DNA from: Magnetococcales bacterium
Lineage (GTDB): Bacteria > Pseudomonadota > Magnetococcia > Magnetococcales > UBA8363
Reading direction: 5' to 3'
Assembly: GCA_015228815.1 (NCBI GenBank)
Contig: JADGCV010000005.1
Span: 62,001-126,000, forward strand
Length of the DNA: 64,000 bases
Shown: piece by piece, positions 44,959 through 53,706 of the stretch
Numbering within the stretch: position 1 is the first letter of the stretch
How the letters are laid out: each line of letters starts with the position of its first letter
Position numbers and translations under genes: made by a program
The notes under the pieces: model-generated
What the model saw: the letters and a program-made list of their open reading frames with translations, nothing else
Told to the model about the DNA's origin: nothing
Databases searched by the model: none

Positions 44959-45951
44959 TCATTCCATCGGGGAAGGGGACGACAGGTCGCGGTCTTTTTT
45001 CAAATCCAGTGGCGTGCGGGAGACGCCTCCCAGTTCATGCAGAAAAAAATGAAAATATTGGTGCATCGTCGCGAGGAATCGATCACGGTCCTTGATGTTG
45101 CTGACATAGGGGGTGCATCCCGGTTTCAGGGATGGTGAATGGTAGGTGAATGAAAAAACATCGAGCCCACGATCGAGCAGACCCAGGGTCAACCGTTTCA
45201 GTTCGTCGAAACGGTACCCTTCGGGCGACAGACGGATCCGTTCCAACAATCGCAGCCTGGAAAGAATTCCCGGCAGGCGGAGCGACTTGAAAAAAGGATG
45301 GATGGACAGGCGATGGAGCCGGTGACTCTGGGGGCGCGAGAACGCAAGGAGACCGACGTAATCGCCGGTGGTGGGCAGGGAAAGAATTCGTTGGCCAGGA
45401 CCGATCCGACCGGGATGATTGGATGCGCGGGAAAAATCAGGACCGCCACCGCCGCGAAAATCGAACGGGGGGGCGGGACTGAGATCGACCTCATAACCCA
45501 GTTCTTCCAGAATGGCAGGGGTATTGGGGCCGATGCCATAGCGTCCCGCCTTGTAGATCAGGGGGCGGACACCGATGGATTCCTCGATGCGCCGGGTCAG
45601 AAGGGAGAGCTTTTCCCGTTCCAATTCGCGGGGCAGGTTTCCGGGAAAAGAATGGGCGATGGTCGTTTCCTCGACGAACGGGGGCGAGACCCAGGGATGC
45701 AGGTGGGCGCCGATGACCGCCCGTCCCTCCATGACAAACGTTGACAGAGGCTTCCATCCGTGTTCGTTGTTGGCGACGGGATGGTCGATGACATACACCG
45801 GACGGATGCCGAATCGATCGCATACCTCCTGGCCACGATGGATTTCGTTCATGGCCTGAATCGAAGTGGCATCGGGATTGAACGGAGCGGACCAGTCGAA
45901 TTCTTCCTCGGTATCGACGACGACCAGCAGCACGGGGGGGGATGACCTCAT
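44959..45951 (-). CDS. Polysaccharide deacetylase-like (WalW-type) protein
   Basis: A 330-residue protein starting MRSSPPVLLVVVDTEEEFDWS; homology begins there, although the frame is open further upstream. The DTEEEFDW opening, YVIDHPVANNEH, GAHLHPWVSPP (metal-ligand His pair in carbohydrate esterase 4-like folds) and YKAGRYGIGPNT are typical of the subgroup annotated as WalW or polysaccharide deacetylase, often linked to capsule or LPS genes. Activity unproven. Its stop is one base from that of the convergent YdbL-like gene. Confidence 0.75.
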   Translation of the reverse strand: MRSSPPVLLVVVDTEEEFDWSAPFNPDATSIQAMNEIHRGQEVCDRFGIRPVYVIDHPVANNEHGWKPLSTFVMEGRAVIGAHLHPWVSPPFVEETTIAHSFPGNLPRELEREKLSLLTRRIEESIGVRPLIYKAGRYGIGPNTPAILEELGYEVDLSPAPPFDFRGGGGPDFSRASNHPGRIGPGQRILSLPTTGDYVGLLAFSRPQSHRLHRLSIHPFFKSLRLPGILSRLRLLERIRLSPEGYRFDELKRLTLGLLDRGLDVFSFTYHSPSLKPGCTPYVSNIKDRDRFLATMHQYFHFFLHELGGVSRTPLDLKKDRDLSSPSPME

Positions 45952-46325
45952 GTTCACGTCTCGAAAAAAATATTGAAAGAAAAAAAACGGTTGCTTCCCC
46001 CCAGGGGTTCGGTTTTGACGTTGATTCCCGCAGAGGGGGAATGGAGATGCAATCTCCAAGGAGTTTGATTTTGACGTTTTTCCCGAAGGACATCACGTTT
46101 TTCCTGGCGACGAAAGCCAGGATCGGCGAGGGGACCATGGGTCTTGACGATTGAACGTTTCCCCCCTTCTTATCGGTTGGTGGGGATGAAATCTTTTCAC
46201 TGGAGGTTGCCAAATTTGAAGTGTCCGGGAAAGAAATCGTTCCTGATCCCGCGCGGGTGGGCGGGAAGGGGGGGCCTTGTTCGATCATGCTCCTTTGGCG
46301 TCTGGATCGTTGTCGGTAGGCATCC
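45952..46325. other. Divergent intergenic region upstream of the exopolysaccharide operon
   Basis: No gene seen in 374 bp. The decamer TTTTGACGTT occurs twice (46013-46022, 46069-46078), and a third time at 51676-51685 just before the DUF3473 deacetylase gene. TTGACG at 46144-46149 could be a -35 box for the operon, but the -10 candidate (TCTTAT) is poor. Confidence 0.5.
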
Positions 46326-47756
46326 ATGATACGAATTTTCAAACATTTTATTTCCCGCTGGTCCATCATGCTGCTGGTGTCCGAAACCCTTGTGGGTGTG
46401 CTGGCGGTCCATGTCGGGGTATGGATTCGCTTTTCGGGGGATGCGCCGGAAAATTACAGTCATGGCCCGGAACTGCTCGTCCGATCGTTCTTTTTTGCCT
46501 TGGTGATGGTCATGAGCATGGCCGCCACCGGGCGTTATCAACGGGTCCTGGATGACGGCTTCAGCGCCGAGGTTCTCAGGGTCGGGATCAGTTTCATCAT
46601 CGGCATGGTTGCCTTGGGATTGCTCTTCTATGTTTTTCCCGACATCTTCATCGGGCGGGGGGCCAACGGTTTGGCCATGATGTTTGCGTTTGTCCTTTTT
46701 CTGGCGATCCGCTGGTTTTTCTATCACTTTGTCATCGACATCGATGCCTTGAAACGAAAAATCATGATTTTCGGTGATGGGGAAAATGCCCGACTGGTCC
46801 ATGATCAGGTACAATCGACTCCGTTCGGCGTCAGCATCCTTGGATGTTGGCCCATCCCTGGATCGGGCCGGGCGGTTCCGGAAGGGTTGGTCATCGACAA
46901 CGGTCTGGACCTGTTTGACTGGGTCGTCGGCAACGACATCGACGAAATCGTTCTGGCCATGGACCGCGAATTTCCGACGATGTATGCCAAGGAGATTCTT
47001 GACTGCAAGGGACGAGGGGTGACGATTGTGGACCTTCCCGGTTTTTTCGAGCGGGAAAGACATATGATCAACATGGAGATTTTGACTCCCGAATGGTGGA
47101 TTCACAATTCCGATGGCGTCGATCAGGGATCGGGGCGGGAAATTTCCAAAAAACTGTTCGACATCACCCTGAGCCTGTTGCTGTTGATGGTCGTCTCGCC
47201 GTTGATGGTGTTGACTGCCTTGGCGATTCTGATCGAAAGCCGGGGGCGGGGACCGATCATTTACACCCAGGAACGGGTCGGCTATGGTGGCCGGATCTTC
47301 AAGGTCATGAAGTTTCGCAGCATGCGCACCGATGCCGAAGGAGACGGCGTTGCCCGCTGGGCCAGCCGCGACGACGATCGCATCACCGCTGTCGGAAAAA
47401 TCATCCGTAAGACCCGAATCGATGAATTGCCGCAGTTTCTCAACGTTTTGCGCGGGGAAATGAGTCTTGTGGGACCACGACCCGAACGTCCCGCCTTCGT
47501 CAACATCCTCAAGAGCAAGATTCCCTATTATGGCGAACGGTTGCGGGTGAAACCGGGGATCACCGGCTGGGCCCAGGTCCGCTACGGCTACAGCGCTTCC
47601 GAGGAGGATGCCGCCGAAAAATTGAAGTATGATCTCTATTACGTCAAAAACCACAGCCTGTTTCTCGATCTCTTGGTTTTGATCCACTCCGTCGAGGTGG
47701 TCCTTTTCGCTTCCGGCGCGACCGAGCCCCTTCATCATGGAAAGAAATCGTCATGA
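46326..47756 (+). CDS. XrtA-type undecaprenyl-phosphate sugar-1-phosphate transferase (TIGR03013-like)
   Basis: A 476-residue enzyme. Four to five N-terminal transmembrane helices (20-150), a CoA-binding-like domain (KRKIMIFGDGENA, IVLAMD), then a transmembrane helix (LFDITLSLLLLMVVSPLM) and the bacterial sugar transferase domain: YTQERVGYGGRIFKVMKFRSM, TRIDELPQFLNVLRGEMSLVGPRPERP, KPGITGWAQVRYGY. It starts repeat-unit synthesis by loading the first sugar phosphate onto undecaprenyl phosphate. It heads a collinear group with the chain-length protein and autokinase. Confidence 0.93.
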   Translation: MIRIFKHFISRWSIMLLVSETLVGVLAVHVGVWIRFSGDAPENYSHGPELLVRSFFFALVMVMSMAATGRYQRVLDDGFSAEVLRVGISFIIGMVALGLLFYVFPDIFIGRGANGLAMMFAFVLFLAIRWFFYHFVIDIDALKRKIMIFGDGENARLVHDQVQSTPFGVSILGCWPIPGSGRAVPEGLVIDNGLDLFDWVVGNDIDEIVLAMDREFPTMYAKEILDCKGRGVTIVDLPGFFERERHMINMEILTPEWWIHNSDGVDQGSGREISKKLFDITLSLLLLMVVSPLMVLTALAILIESRGRGPIIYTQERVGYGGRIFKVMKFRSMRTDAEGDGVARWASRDDDRITAVGKIIRKTRIDELPQFLNVLRGEMSLVGPRPERPAFVNILKSKIPYYGERLRVKPGITGWAQVRYGYSASEEDAAEKLKYDLYYVKNHSLFLDLLVLIHSVEVVLFASGATEPLHHGKKSS

Positions 47757-47903
47757 GCGGGAAGGAACTGTACCCGTCGCATCATTTACGGTATGGTAGG
47801 CGATCAGGCCGGAGTATGGATCCCGGCAGGGTGACCTGGTTATCGTCATTGGTACGGGGCGTCCCCGGACCTTCACCTTAGAAGAGTTGAATTCATCCTG
47901 GTC

Positions 47904-49475
47904 ATGCAACAGGAATCCGGACTTCGCGATTTTTATTTCCAGGTGATTCTTCATCTGCGCGGCATGTGGCGTCACCGATGGCAAATGGTGTTCACCGCAT
48001 GGTTCGTCTGTATTTCCGGATGGGTGGCGGTTGCGATCATGGAGGACCAGTATATCGCCCGGGCCCAGGTGCAGATCGATGATCCCCGGGAAAATATTTC
48101 CCAGTTCCTCGAAAAGGAATCGGTCGTCCTGGATGTGACCCGCGAGGCCAAACGCATCCTCAACCGCATTCTGGAACGGGACAACCTGCTGCGGATCATT
48201 CGTGAGACCGATCTGGCCTTTCAGGTCTCGAACGATGCCGAAAAGGAGGATGTCCTGAGGGATCTTCGGGCGCAACTGGTCGTCAAGCAATCCAACAACA
48301 ACATCTACCAGATCATCCATCGTCATTCCGATCCCCGCCTGACCCAGCAGGTGGTCGAGGTGTTGCTCAACAGCCTGCCGCTCGACAACGTCAAGGAATA
48401 CCGCGAGGACAACGCCCGCACTGCCGAGGAGTTTCTTGGGCGCCAGGTCAGCGATTTCGAACAGAAGGTCATCGATGCGGAACGCCAACTCCGGGAGTTC
48501 AAGGCCAGGAACATGCTGGTCCTTCCCGGAAAGGATGGCGGTTACTATGAACGCATGCGTGACATGGTTCAAAAAATCGAGGAGGATGAGGGGACGCTCA
48601 AGGAGTTGGAACGGCGCGAGACGGAAATGTCGCGGCAACTGTCCGAGATGTCCAGCAGCACTGCCTCTCCAACCGCCGAGGTCGATGGTCGGATCGAGGA
48701 GTTGAATTCCCAACTCAACGAGCTGTTCGGAAAATACTATATGAAGAATGGGGTACGGATGCGCCTTTATACGGAGAATCATTCCGAGGTGTTGGCGTTG
48801 CGCAAGTCGATCGAAATGCTGCAACAGCAAAAAAAGGACATCACCGATCGCCTGCGCCAGGAGGCGGACAATCCCGACCGTTGGGAACTCGAATCCAATC
48901 CCATCTATCGCCGGCTCAAAACAGCCATCAGCGAACTGGAGGTGGAAAAGGCTTCGGTCCAGTCCCGCCTCATGGAGACCCGGCAAAAGCTGGCCAAGCT
49001 CAAGGAGATGGAGGATTCCATCCCCAGCATCGAAAACGAAATGTTGCGGCTGCAAAGCTATCTGGACATGTCCAAGAAAAAAATGCTGAGCATGCTCGAC
49101 AAGGAAGGATCAGCCCGGTTTACCGGCGACATCGCCGAAGGTTTGAGTCGGTATGTCCACTTCAAGGTATTGGAGCGTCCTTCCATTCCCGATCGTCCGG
49201 TGGGACCCGACCGGGTCTTGTTCTCTTCGGTGGTGTTGGCGGGTGGACTTTCGGCGGGGTTGGCGCTTGGGCTTTTTTTGACCGTCATCCGCCCGGTGTT
49301 CGACAGCCCCGCTGCCCTGAGAAAGGTGTTGGGCCTGCCGGTTCTGGGGATGGTGTCAATGGTGGACGAGGGGGTCGGCAATCGCTGGAAAAGCTCCACG
49401 CCATTTTTCTTTTTGGTGTTCATCGGTATTTTTGCCGGTTTCGCCGGGGTGTTGTATCTTGGAGGAAAGTTCTAA
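47904..49475 (+). CDS. XrtA-type polysaccharide chain-length determinant (Wzz/GumC-like)
   Basis: A 523-residue protein with two transmembrane helices (about 28-46 and 425-447) flanking a long periplasmic coiled coil, plus a third near the C-terminus (FFFLVFIGIFAGFAGVLYLG). The N-terminal RHRWQMVFTAWFVCISGW and the DDPRENISQFLEKESVVLDV stretch match the TIGR03007 group of exosortase-linked Wzz proteins. The Walker-type kinase is a separate gene just downstream. It sets polymer length and pairs with the kinase. The ribosome site is weak. Confidence 0.9.
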   Translation: MQQESGLRDFYFQVILHLRGMWRHRWQMVFTAWFVCISGWVAVAIMEDQYIARAQVQIDDPRENISQFLEKESVVLDVTREAKRILNRILERDNLLRIIRETDLAFQVSNDAEKEDVLRDLRAQLVVKQSNNNIYQIIHRHSDPRLTQQVVEVLLNSLPLDNVKEYREDNARTAEEFLGRQVSDFEQKVIDAERQLREFKARNMLVLPGKDGGYYERMRDMVQKIEEDEGTLKELERRETEMSRQLSEMSSSTASPTAEVDGRIEELNSQLNELFGKYYMKNGVRMRLYTENHSEVLALRKSIEMLQQQKKDITDRLRQEADNPDRWELESNPIYRRLKTAISELEVEKASVQSRLMETRQKLAKLKEMEDSIPSIENEMLRLQSYLDMSKKKMLSMLDKEGSARFTGDIAEGLSRYVHFKVLERPSIPDRPVGPDRVLFSSVVLAGGLSAGLALGLFLTVIRPVFDSPAALRKVLGLPVLGMVSMVDEGVGNRWKSSTPFFFLVFIGIFAGFAGVLYLGGKF

Positions 49476-49524
49476 GGCCTGGGCCAACCTCCTGTCCGAT
49501 TGTCCATCCGGGAATCAACCCATC

Positions 49525-50367
49525 ATGTCCGAAGTCCAGATTCGCAAGAAAGTCACCCTTGATTTTGAAAAACTCCGTTCGCGTGGCATCTTGACGCCCG
49601 ATTCGGGACGAAGCGTGGTCGCGGAGGAATATCGGGTCATCAAACGACCGCTGCTTCTGGGTGGGCTGGGAAGCGACGGGGAGAAGGAGGACAGGCGTCG
49701 CAACAAGAAAATGATCATGGTCACCAGCGCTTTTCCCAAGGAGGGAAAGACGTTTACCGCGATCAATCTGGCCATGAGTCTGGCTGCGGAAATGGATTCG
49801 ACGGTGTTGCTGGTCGATGGTGATGTCGCCAAACCCTCGGTGGCGCGTATTCTTGGATTCAAGGCGAAGGAAGGATTGATCGACTGTCTGCTGAACAAGG
49901 TCGATAATTTCAATGAAGTCCTGATTCGCACCAATGTTCCCAAATTGATGCTGCTTCCCTCGGGGCGGCGGCACCATCATGCCACGGAACTTCTGGCCAG
50001 TGAAAATATGAGGCTGTTGCTCAATCAGATCATGGACGATCCCGACCGTATTGTGGTCTTTGATTCGCCGCCGCTCCTGGTTACCACCGAGGCCCGGGAA
50101 TTGGCGCGCAATATGGGGCAGATCGTCATGGTGGTCGAGGCGGAACGGACGCCGCAGTTTGCCGTCAAGGATGCCTTGCAGCAATTGGACAATCTGGAAA
50201 TCGTCGGTCTGGTGCTCAACAAGATTCGCAAACGATCAGGTGGCGGATATTATTATTATGGCTACGGCGGCTACGGCGGCTACGGCGGTTATGGCGGCTA
50301 TGGCGGCTATGGTTCGGAGGAGACTCCGACCAAACGAGGTTGGCTGCGGCGTCTGTTCGGACTGTAG
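49525..50367 (+). CDS. XrtA-type tyrosine autokinase (BY-kinase) with Gly/Tyr-rich tail
   Basis: A 280-residue BY-kinase (TIGR03018-like). Start at MSEVQIRKK; an upstream frame overlaps the preceding gene. Walker A is SAFPKEGKT (68-76), Walker A' VLLVDGD (about 94-100), and Walker B IVVFDSPPLL. The C-terminal tail has ten tyrosines in YYYYGYGGYGGYG-type repeats, the expected autophosphorylation cluster. It works with the membrane chain-length protein in a phosphorylation cycle that controls export. Confidence 0.92.
   Translation: MSEVQIRKKVTLDFEKLRSRGILTPDSGRSVVAEEYRVIKRPLLLGGLGSDGEKEDRRRNKKMIMVTSAFPKEGKTFTAINLAMSLAAEMDSTVLLVDGDVAKPSVARILGFKAKEGLIDCLLNKVDNFNEVLIRTNVPKLMLLPSGRRHHHATELLASENMRLLLNQIMDDPDRIVVFDSPPLLVTTEARELARNMGQIVMVVEAERTPQFAVKDALQQLDNLEIVGLVLNKIRKRSGGGYYYYGYGGYGGYGGYGGYGGYGSEETPTKRGWLRRLFGL
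50260..50312 (+). repeat. 9-bp tandem repeat coding for Gly-Tyr-Gly in the kinase tail
   Basis: About six tandem units of the type GGCTACGGC (with TAT and GGT variants) lie near the 3' end of the autokinase gene. Being a multiple of three, copy-number change would add or remove tyrosines without frameshift. Confidence 0.85.
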
Positions 50368-50488
50368 GCGATTGTCGTTCCATGACGGCTTCGTGGGCGT
50401 TTCGCGGAGATATTCTTCCATGTCGCCTGTTTCATGAAAATCCTGGTTCTTTGACCCGTCTTGGACTGGGAAAGGAAAAGAACGTTCG

Positions 50489-51616
50489 ATGAAGGCCCCG
50501 ATTCTCTGCGTTGTGGGAGCGCGTCCCAATTTCATGAAGATGGCGGCGATTCTGCCGGCGCTCAAGGCAGTCGGTCTGGAGACGCGGCTGATTCATACCG
50601 GTCAGCACTATGATCCCGCCATGAAGGAAACCTTTTTTCGTCAGTTGGGAATTCCCGAACCCGATCTGGACCTTGGGGTGGGATCGGGGAGTCATGCGGT
50701 GCAGACGGCACGGATCATGATGGGATTCGAGCCGGTTATCGACTCCTTGCAACCGGCGGCGGTGTTGGTGGTTGGGGATGTCAATTCGACCATTGCCTGC
50801 GCCTTGGTGGCGGTCAAGAAGGGGGTTGGGGTCATCCATGTCGAGGCGGGTCTGCGCAGTCGCGACCGGGGGATGCCGGAGGAGATCAATCGGATTTTGA
50901 CCGATCGCCTTTCCGATTTCCTGTTTACCACGGAGCGCGGTGCCGGGGAAAATCTGCGGGCAGAGGGGATCGAGCCAGACCGAATCCACTTCGTGGGCAA
51001 TGTCATGATCGATACCTTGTTTCGACTGCTGCCGTTGGCGCCCTCGGTGTCGCAAATCCTCGAATCGGATTATCGGGGGGCATGGTCGGGATATGTCCCC
51101 GGTCTGGAATACGGTCTGGTGACCTTGCACCGTCCTTCCAATGTGGACGATCCCGTGGTGTTCGAGGCGTTGATGACGACTCTGGCGCGGCAAAGTCAAA
51201 AATTGCCTTTGGTGTTTCCCGTTCATCCTCGAACCCGGCAGCGTTTTGTTGACCAGGGCCTGGAAAGGGTGATGCACGGGGCCCGATTGATTTTGTTGCC
51301 GCCGGTGGGGTATCTGCAAATGTTGGGATTGATGAAATCGGCCCGGGTCATTCTGACCGATTCGGGTGGAGTTCAGGAAGAATCGACCGCTCTGGGCTGT
51401 CCCTGCCTGACGCTGCGCGACAATACCGAGCGTCCGGTGACGGTGACGGAAGGGACCAATACGGTGGTGGGTCGGGATCCGGAACTGATCGATCGGGTGA
51501 TGGATGACATTTTGCGTCATGGTGGCAAGGGTGGTCGGGTGCCGGAATTGTGGGATGGTCATGCGGCCCCCCGAATCGCCCGGTGCCTTGTAGAATCCTT
51601 TACAACCAGTCTTTGA
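50489..51616 (+). CDS. wecB: UDP-N-acetylglucosamine 2-epimerase (non-hydrolysing)
   Basis: A 375-residue WecB. Motifs: VVGARPNFMKMA at the N-terminus, TGQHYDPAM, HVEAGLRSRDRGMPEEINR, PVHPRTRQRF and TDSGGVQEE (UDP-binding). It interconverts UDP-GlcNAc and UDP-ManNAc in the cytoplasm, supplying a sugar for the polymer made by the surrounding operon. AAAGGAAAAGAA lies upstream of the ATG. Residues 1-375 cover the whole family length. Confidence 0.95.
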   Translation: MKAPILCVVGARPNFMKMAAILPALKAVGLETRLIHTGQHYDPAMKETFFRQLGIPEPDLDLGVGSGSHAVQTARIMMGFEPVIDSLQPAAVLVVGDVNSTIACALVAVKKGVGVIHVEAGLRSRDRGMPEEINRILTDRLSDFLFTTERGAGENLRAEGIEPDRIHFVGNVMIDTLFRLLPLAPSVSQILESDYRGAWSGYVPGLEYGLVTLHRPSNVDDPVVFEALMTTLARQSQKLPLVFPVHPRTRQRFVDQGLERVMHGARLILLPPVGYLQMLGLMKSARVILTDSGGVQEESTALGCPCLTLRDNTERPVTVTEGTNTVVGRDPELIDRVMDDILRHGGKGGRVPELWDGHAAPRIARCLVESFTTSL

Positions 51617-51661
51617 CAGAAAAAAGGGGGACCCGCCGTAGCAGGGAATGACGGGGGATCG
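51613..51661. repeat. REP-like repeat, copy 1
   Basis: A 49-bp element starting within the wecB stop codon, with CCCGCCGTAGCAGGGAATG at its core and G-rich flanks that allow partial pairing. It matches 53644-53692 at 45 of 49 positions. Confidence 0.8.
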
Positions 51662-51715
51662 ACCCAGGATTTTTATTTTGACGTTTTACTCTCGGGGCCC
51701 CACCGGGCGACCGTC

Positions 51716-52591
51716 ATGCTCAATGCCTTCACCGTTGATGTCGAAGATTATTTTCACGTCGCGCTGTTCGAAAAACATGTTTCGAGCGATGGATGGTCTT
51801 CCATGGAGCAGCGGGTCGAGGGAAACACCGATCGCCTTCTGGAGTTGATGGCAGGCCAAGGGGTTTATGGCACGTTTTTCATTCTTGGATGGGTGGCGGA
51901 GCGTTTTCCCGGATTGGTGCATCGGATTGCCACCGCAGGACACGAGGTGGCGAGTCATGGAATGCGTCATCGTCGGGTGACCCTGCAATCGCCGGAGGAA
52001 TTTTATCAGGATGTCCTTGAGTGCCGGAAACTGCTCGAAGATGTCAGCGGGATGCCGGTGCAAGGCTACCGGGCCTCGACCTATTCGATTGGTCGGGACA
52101 ACCTGTGGGCCCTGGATGTGTTGGAAAAGGCGGGTTATCGTTACAGTTCGAGCATCTACCCCATTCGCCATGACCTCTATGGCTGGCCGGAGGCACCGCG
52201 TTTTCCGTTTTATCCGCGGCAGGGAAGGGGGGAAGGGCGCGGATTGCTGGAAATTCCCGTTTCCACCCTGGAGTGGCATCGCTACCGGGTGCCGTGTGGC
52301 GGTGGGGGGTATTTTCGTCTGTATCCGCTGTTCGTTTCGTCGTGGGCCTTGCGTCGTCTCAACGTGGTGGAGGGCAGGAGCGCGGTTTTCTACCTTCATC
52401 CCTGGGAACTGGATCCGGGTCAGCCACGTCTGCCGGGTTTGCCGATGAAGGTTCGGTTGCGCCACTATTTGCATCTGGGCCGCGTTGAATCCCGTTTGCA
52501 ACGGTTGCTTTCGCAATTTTCCTGGGATCGAATGGACCGGGTGTTCGCCCCCTGGCTGGGGGAGGAGGTGGGGGATGGAACGCGGCAATGA
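51716..52591 (+). CDS. XrtA-associated polysaccharide deacetylase (DUF3473)
   Basis: A 291-residue CE4-fold protein of the TIGR03006 type. The N-terminal FTVDVEDYFHV has the catalytic Asp and metal Asp; SHGMRHRRV gives the metal His pair; YRASTYSIG and FYLHPWELDP complete the site. The C-terminal DUF3473 part follows (HPWELD..QPRLPGL, RLRHYLHLGRVE). It is expected to deacetylate or otherwise edit the exopolysaccharide. Its 3' end overlaps the FemAB-like gene by 17 bp. Confidence 0.93.
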   Translation: MLNAFTVDVEDYFHVALFEKHVSSDGWSSMEQRVEGNTDRLLELMAGQGVYGTFFILGWVAERFPGLVHRIATAGHEVASHGMRHRRVTLQSPEEFYQDVLECRKLLEDVSGMPVQGYRASTYSIGRDNLWALDVLEKAGYRYSSSIYPIRHDLYGWPEAPRFPFYPRQGRGEGRGLLEIPVSTLEWHRYRVPCGGGGYFRLYPLFVSSWALRRLNVVEGRSAVFYLHPWELDPGQPRLPGLPMKVRLRHYLHLGRVESRLQRLLSQFSWDRMDRVFAPWLGEEVGDGTRQ

Positions 52592-53633
52592 TCGTGCGGG
52601 GACAATCACGGTCCAAACCATGGCGTCGGGGGACCGCGCTGCCTGGGACCGGTTTGTGTTCGCGGCGGGACAGGCGACCTTCTTCCACCGATCGGGTTGG
52701 AAACGGGTTCTGGAGGATGCGTTTGGCCATGAAACCCATTATCTCATGGCCCAGGTCGATGGGGTGGTGGTGGGGATCCTTCCCCTGGGGCGGATCAAAA
52801 GTGTGTTCTTCGGTGATTCACTGATTTCGACCCCTTTTTGTGTCCATGGAGGAATCGTGGCCGAGGATGGGGCAGTCGCCATGAGGTTGGAACAGGAAGC
52901 GGTCGCCCTGGCCCATCGTCTGGGGGTGGACTACCTGGAAATGCGCCCGATCGCACCCATGCACCCGCACTGGTTGGCCAAAGATTTGTACTGCGTTTTC
53001 AGAAAAGAAATATCCAACGATCCCGACAAAAATCTTACTGCCATCCCGCGCAAACAACGGGCCGAGGTGCGCCGCGGGATCAACAAAGGTTTGACGGGAT
53101 CGGTGGATCGGGATGTCGCCGGTGTCTGTTATGACGTTTATGCCGAAAGCGTTCACAATCTTGGGACTCCGGTATTTTCAAAACGGTATTTTTCCGTTCT
53201 GAAGGACGAGTTTGGCGATGATTGCGATGCCCTGGTGATCCGTGATGGCCGGGTTCCGGTGGCGGCGGTCCTTAACTTTTATTTTCGTGATCAGGTGCTT
53301 CCCTATTATGGCGGGGGGATTGCGGCAGGACGTCAGTTTGGGGCGACTGCGTTCATGTACTGGGACCTGATGAATCGGGCCGCTGCGGAGCGGGGGGTGA
53401 AGGTATTCGACTTTGGTCGCAGCAAGGTTGGCAGTGGATCGTATGATTTCAAAAAATATTTTGGTTTTGAACCGATGCCGCTCCACTATGCCTTTCACCT
53501 GGTTCGGGGGGCGGGCATGCCCAATGTCAGCCCCAATAATCCCAGGTATCGATTGTTCATCGACCTGTGGAAAAAATTTCCCTTGGGGATCAGCCGCCTT
53601 GTGGGACCGATCATCTCCAGGAATCTGGGTTGA
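52575..53633 (+). CDS. FemAB-like protein of XrtA/PEP-CTERM loci (TIGR03019-like)
   Basis: A 352-residue protein whose ATG follows GGGGGAGGAGGTGGG inside the end of the deacetylase gene. Two GNAT-like halves are visible: FFHRSGWKRVLEDAFGHETHYLMA near the start; KNLTAIPRKQRAEVRRGINKG and YYGGGIAAGRQFGA in the middle; and FDFGRSKVGSGSYDFKKYFG near the end, a signature of the exosortase-linked FemAB subgroup. FemAB enzymes use aminoacyl-tRNA; the acceptor in these loci is unknown. Confidence 0.9.
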   Translation: MERGNDRAGTITVQTMASGDRAAWDRFVFAAGQATFFHRSGWKRVLEDAFGHETHYLMAQVDGVVVGILPLGRIKSVFFGDSLISTPFCVHGGIVAEDGAVAMRLEQEAVALAHRLGVDYLEMRPIAPMHPHWLAKDLYCVFRKEISNDPDKNLTAIPRKQRAEVRRGINKGLTGSVDRDVAGVCYDVYAESVHNLGTPVFSKRYFSVLKDEFGDDCDALVIRDGRVPVAAVLNFYFRDQVLPYYGGGIAAGRQFGATAFMYWDLMNRAAAERGVKVFDFGRSKVGSGSYDFKKYFGFEPMPLHYAFHLVRGAGMPNVSPNNPRYRLFIDLWKKFPLGISRLVGPIISRNLG

Positions 53634-53643
53634 GAATAAACCA

Positions 53644-53692
53644 TTGAAAGAAAAAAGGGGTTCCCGCCGTAGCAGGGAATGGCGGGGGATCG
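53644..53692. repeat. REP-like repeat, copy 2
   Basis: Begins 11 bp after the FemAB-like stop. CCCGCC (53663-53668) and GGCGGG form a perfect inverted repeat around the conserved core. Four mismatches to the copy at 51613-51661. Confidence 0.8.
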
Positions 53693-53706
53693 CTTCCAAA
53701 ACGGTG

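Noticed and set aside
46197-47738. Minus-strand open frame of 513 codons opposite the sugar transferase
   Set aside because: Shadow of a strongly supported glycosyltransferase; His/Gln/Asp-rich composition without motifs.
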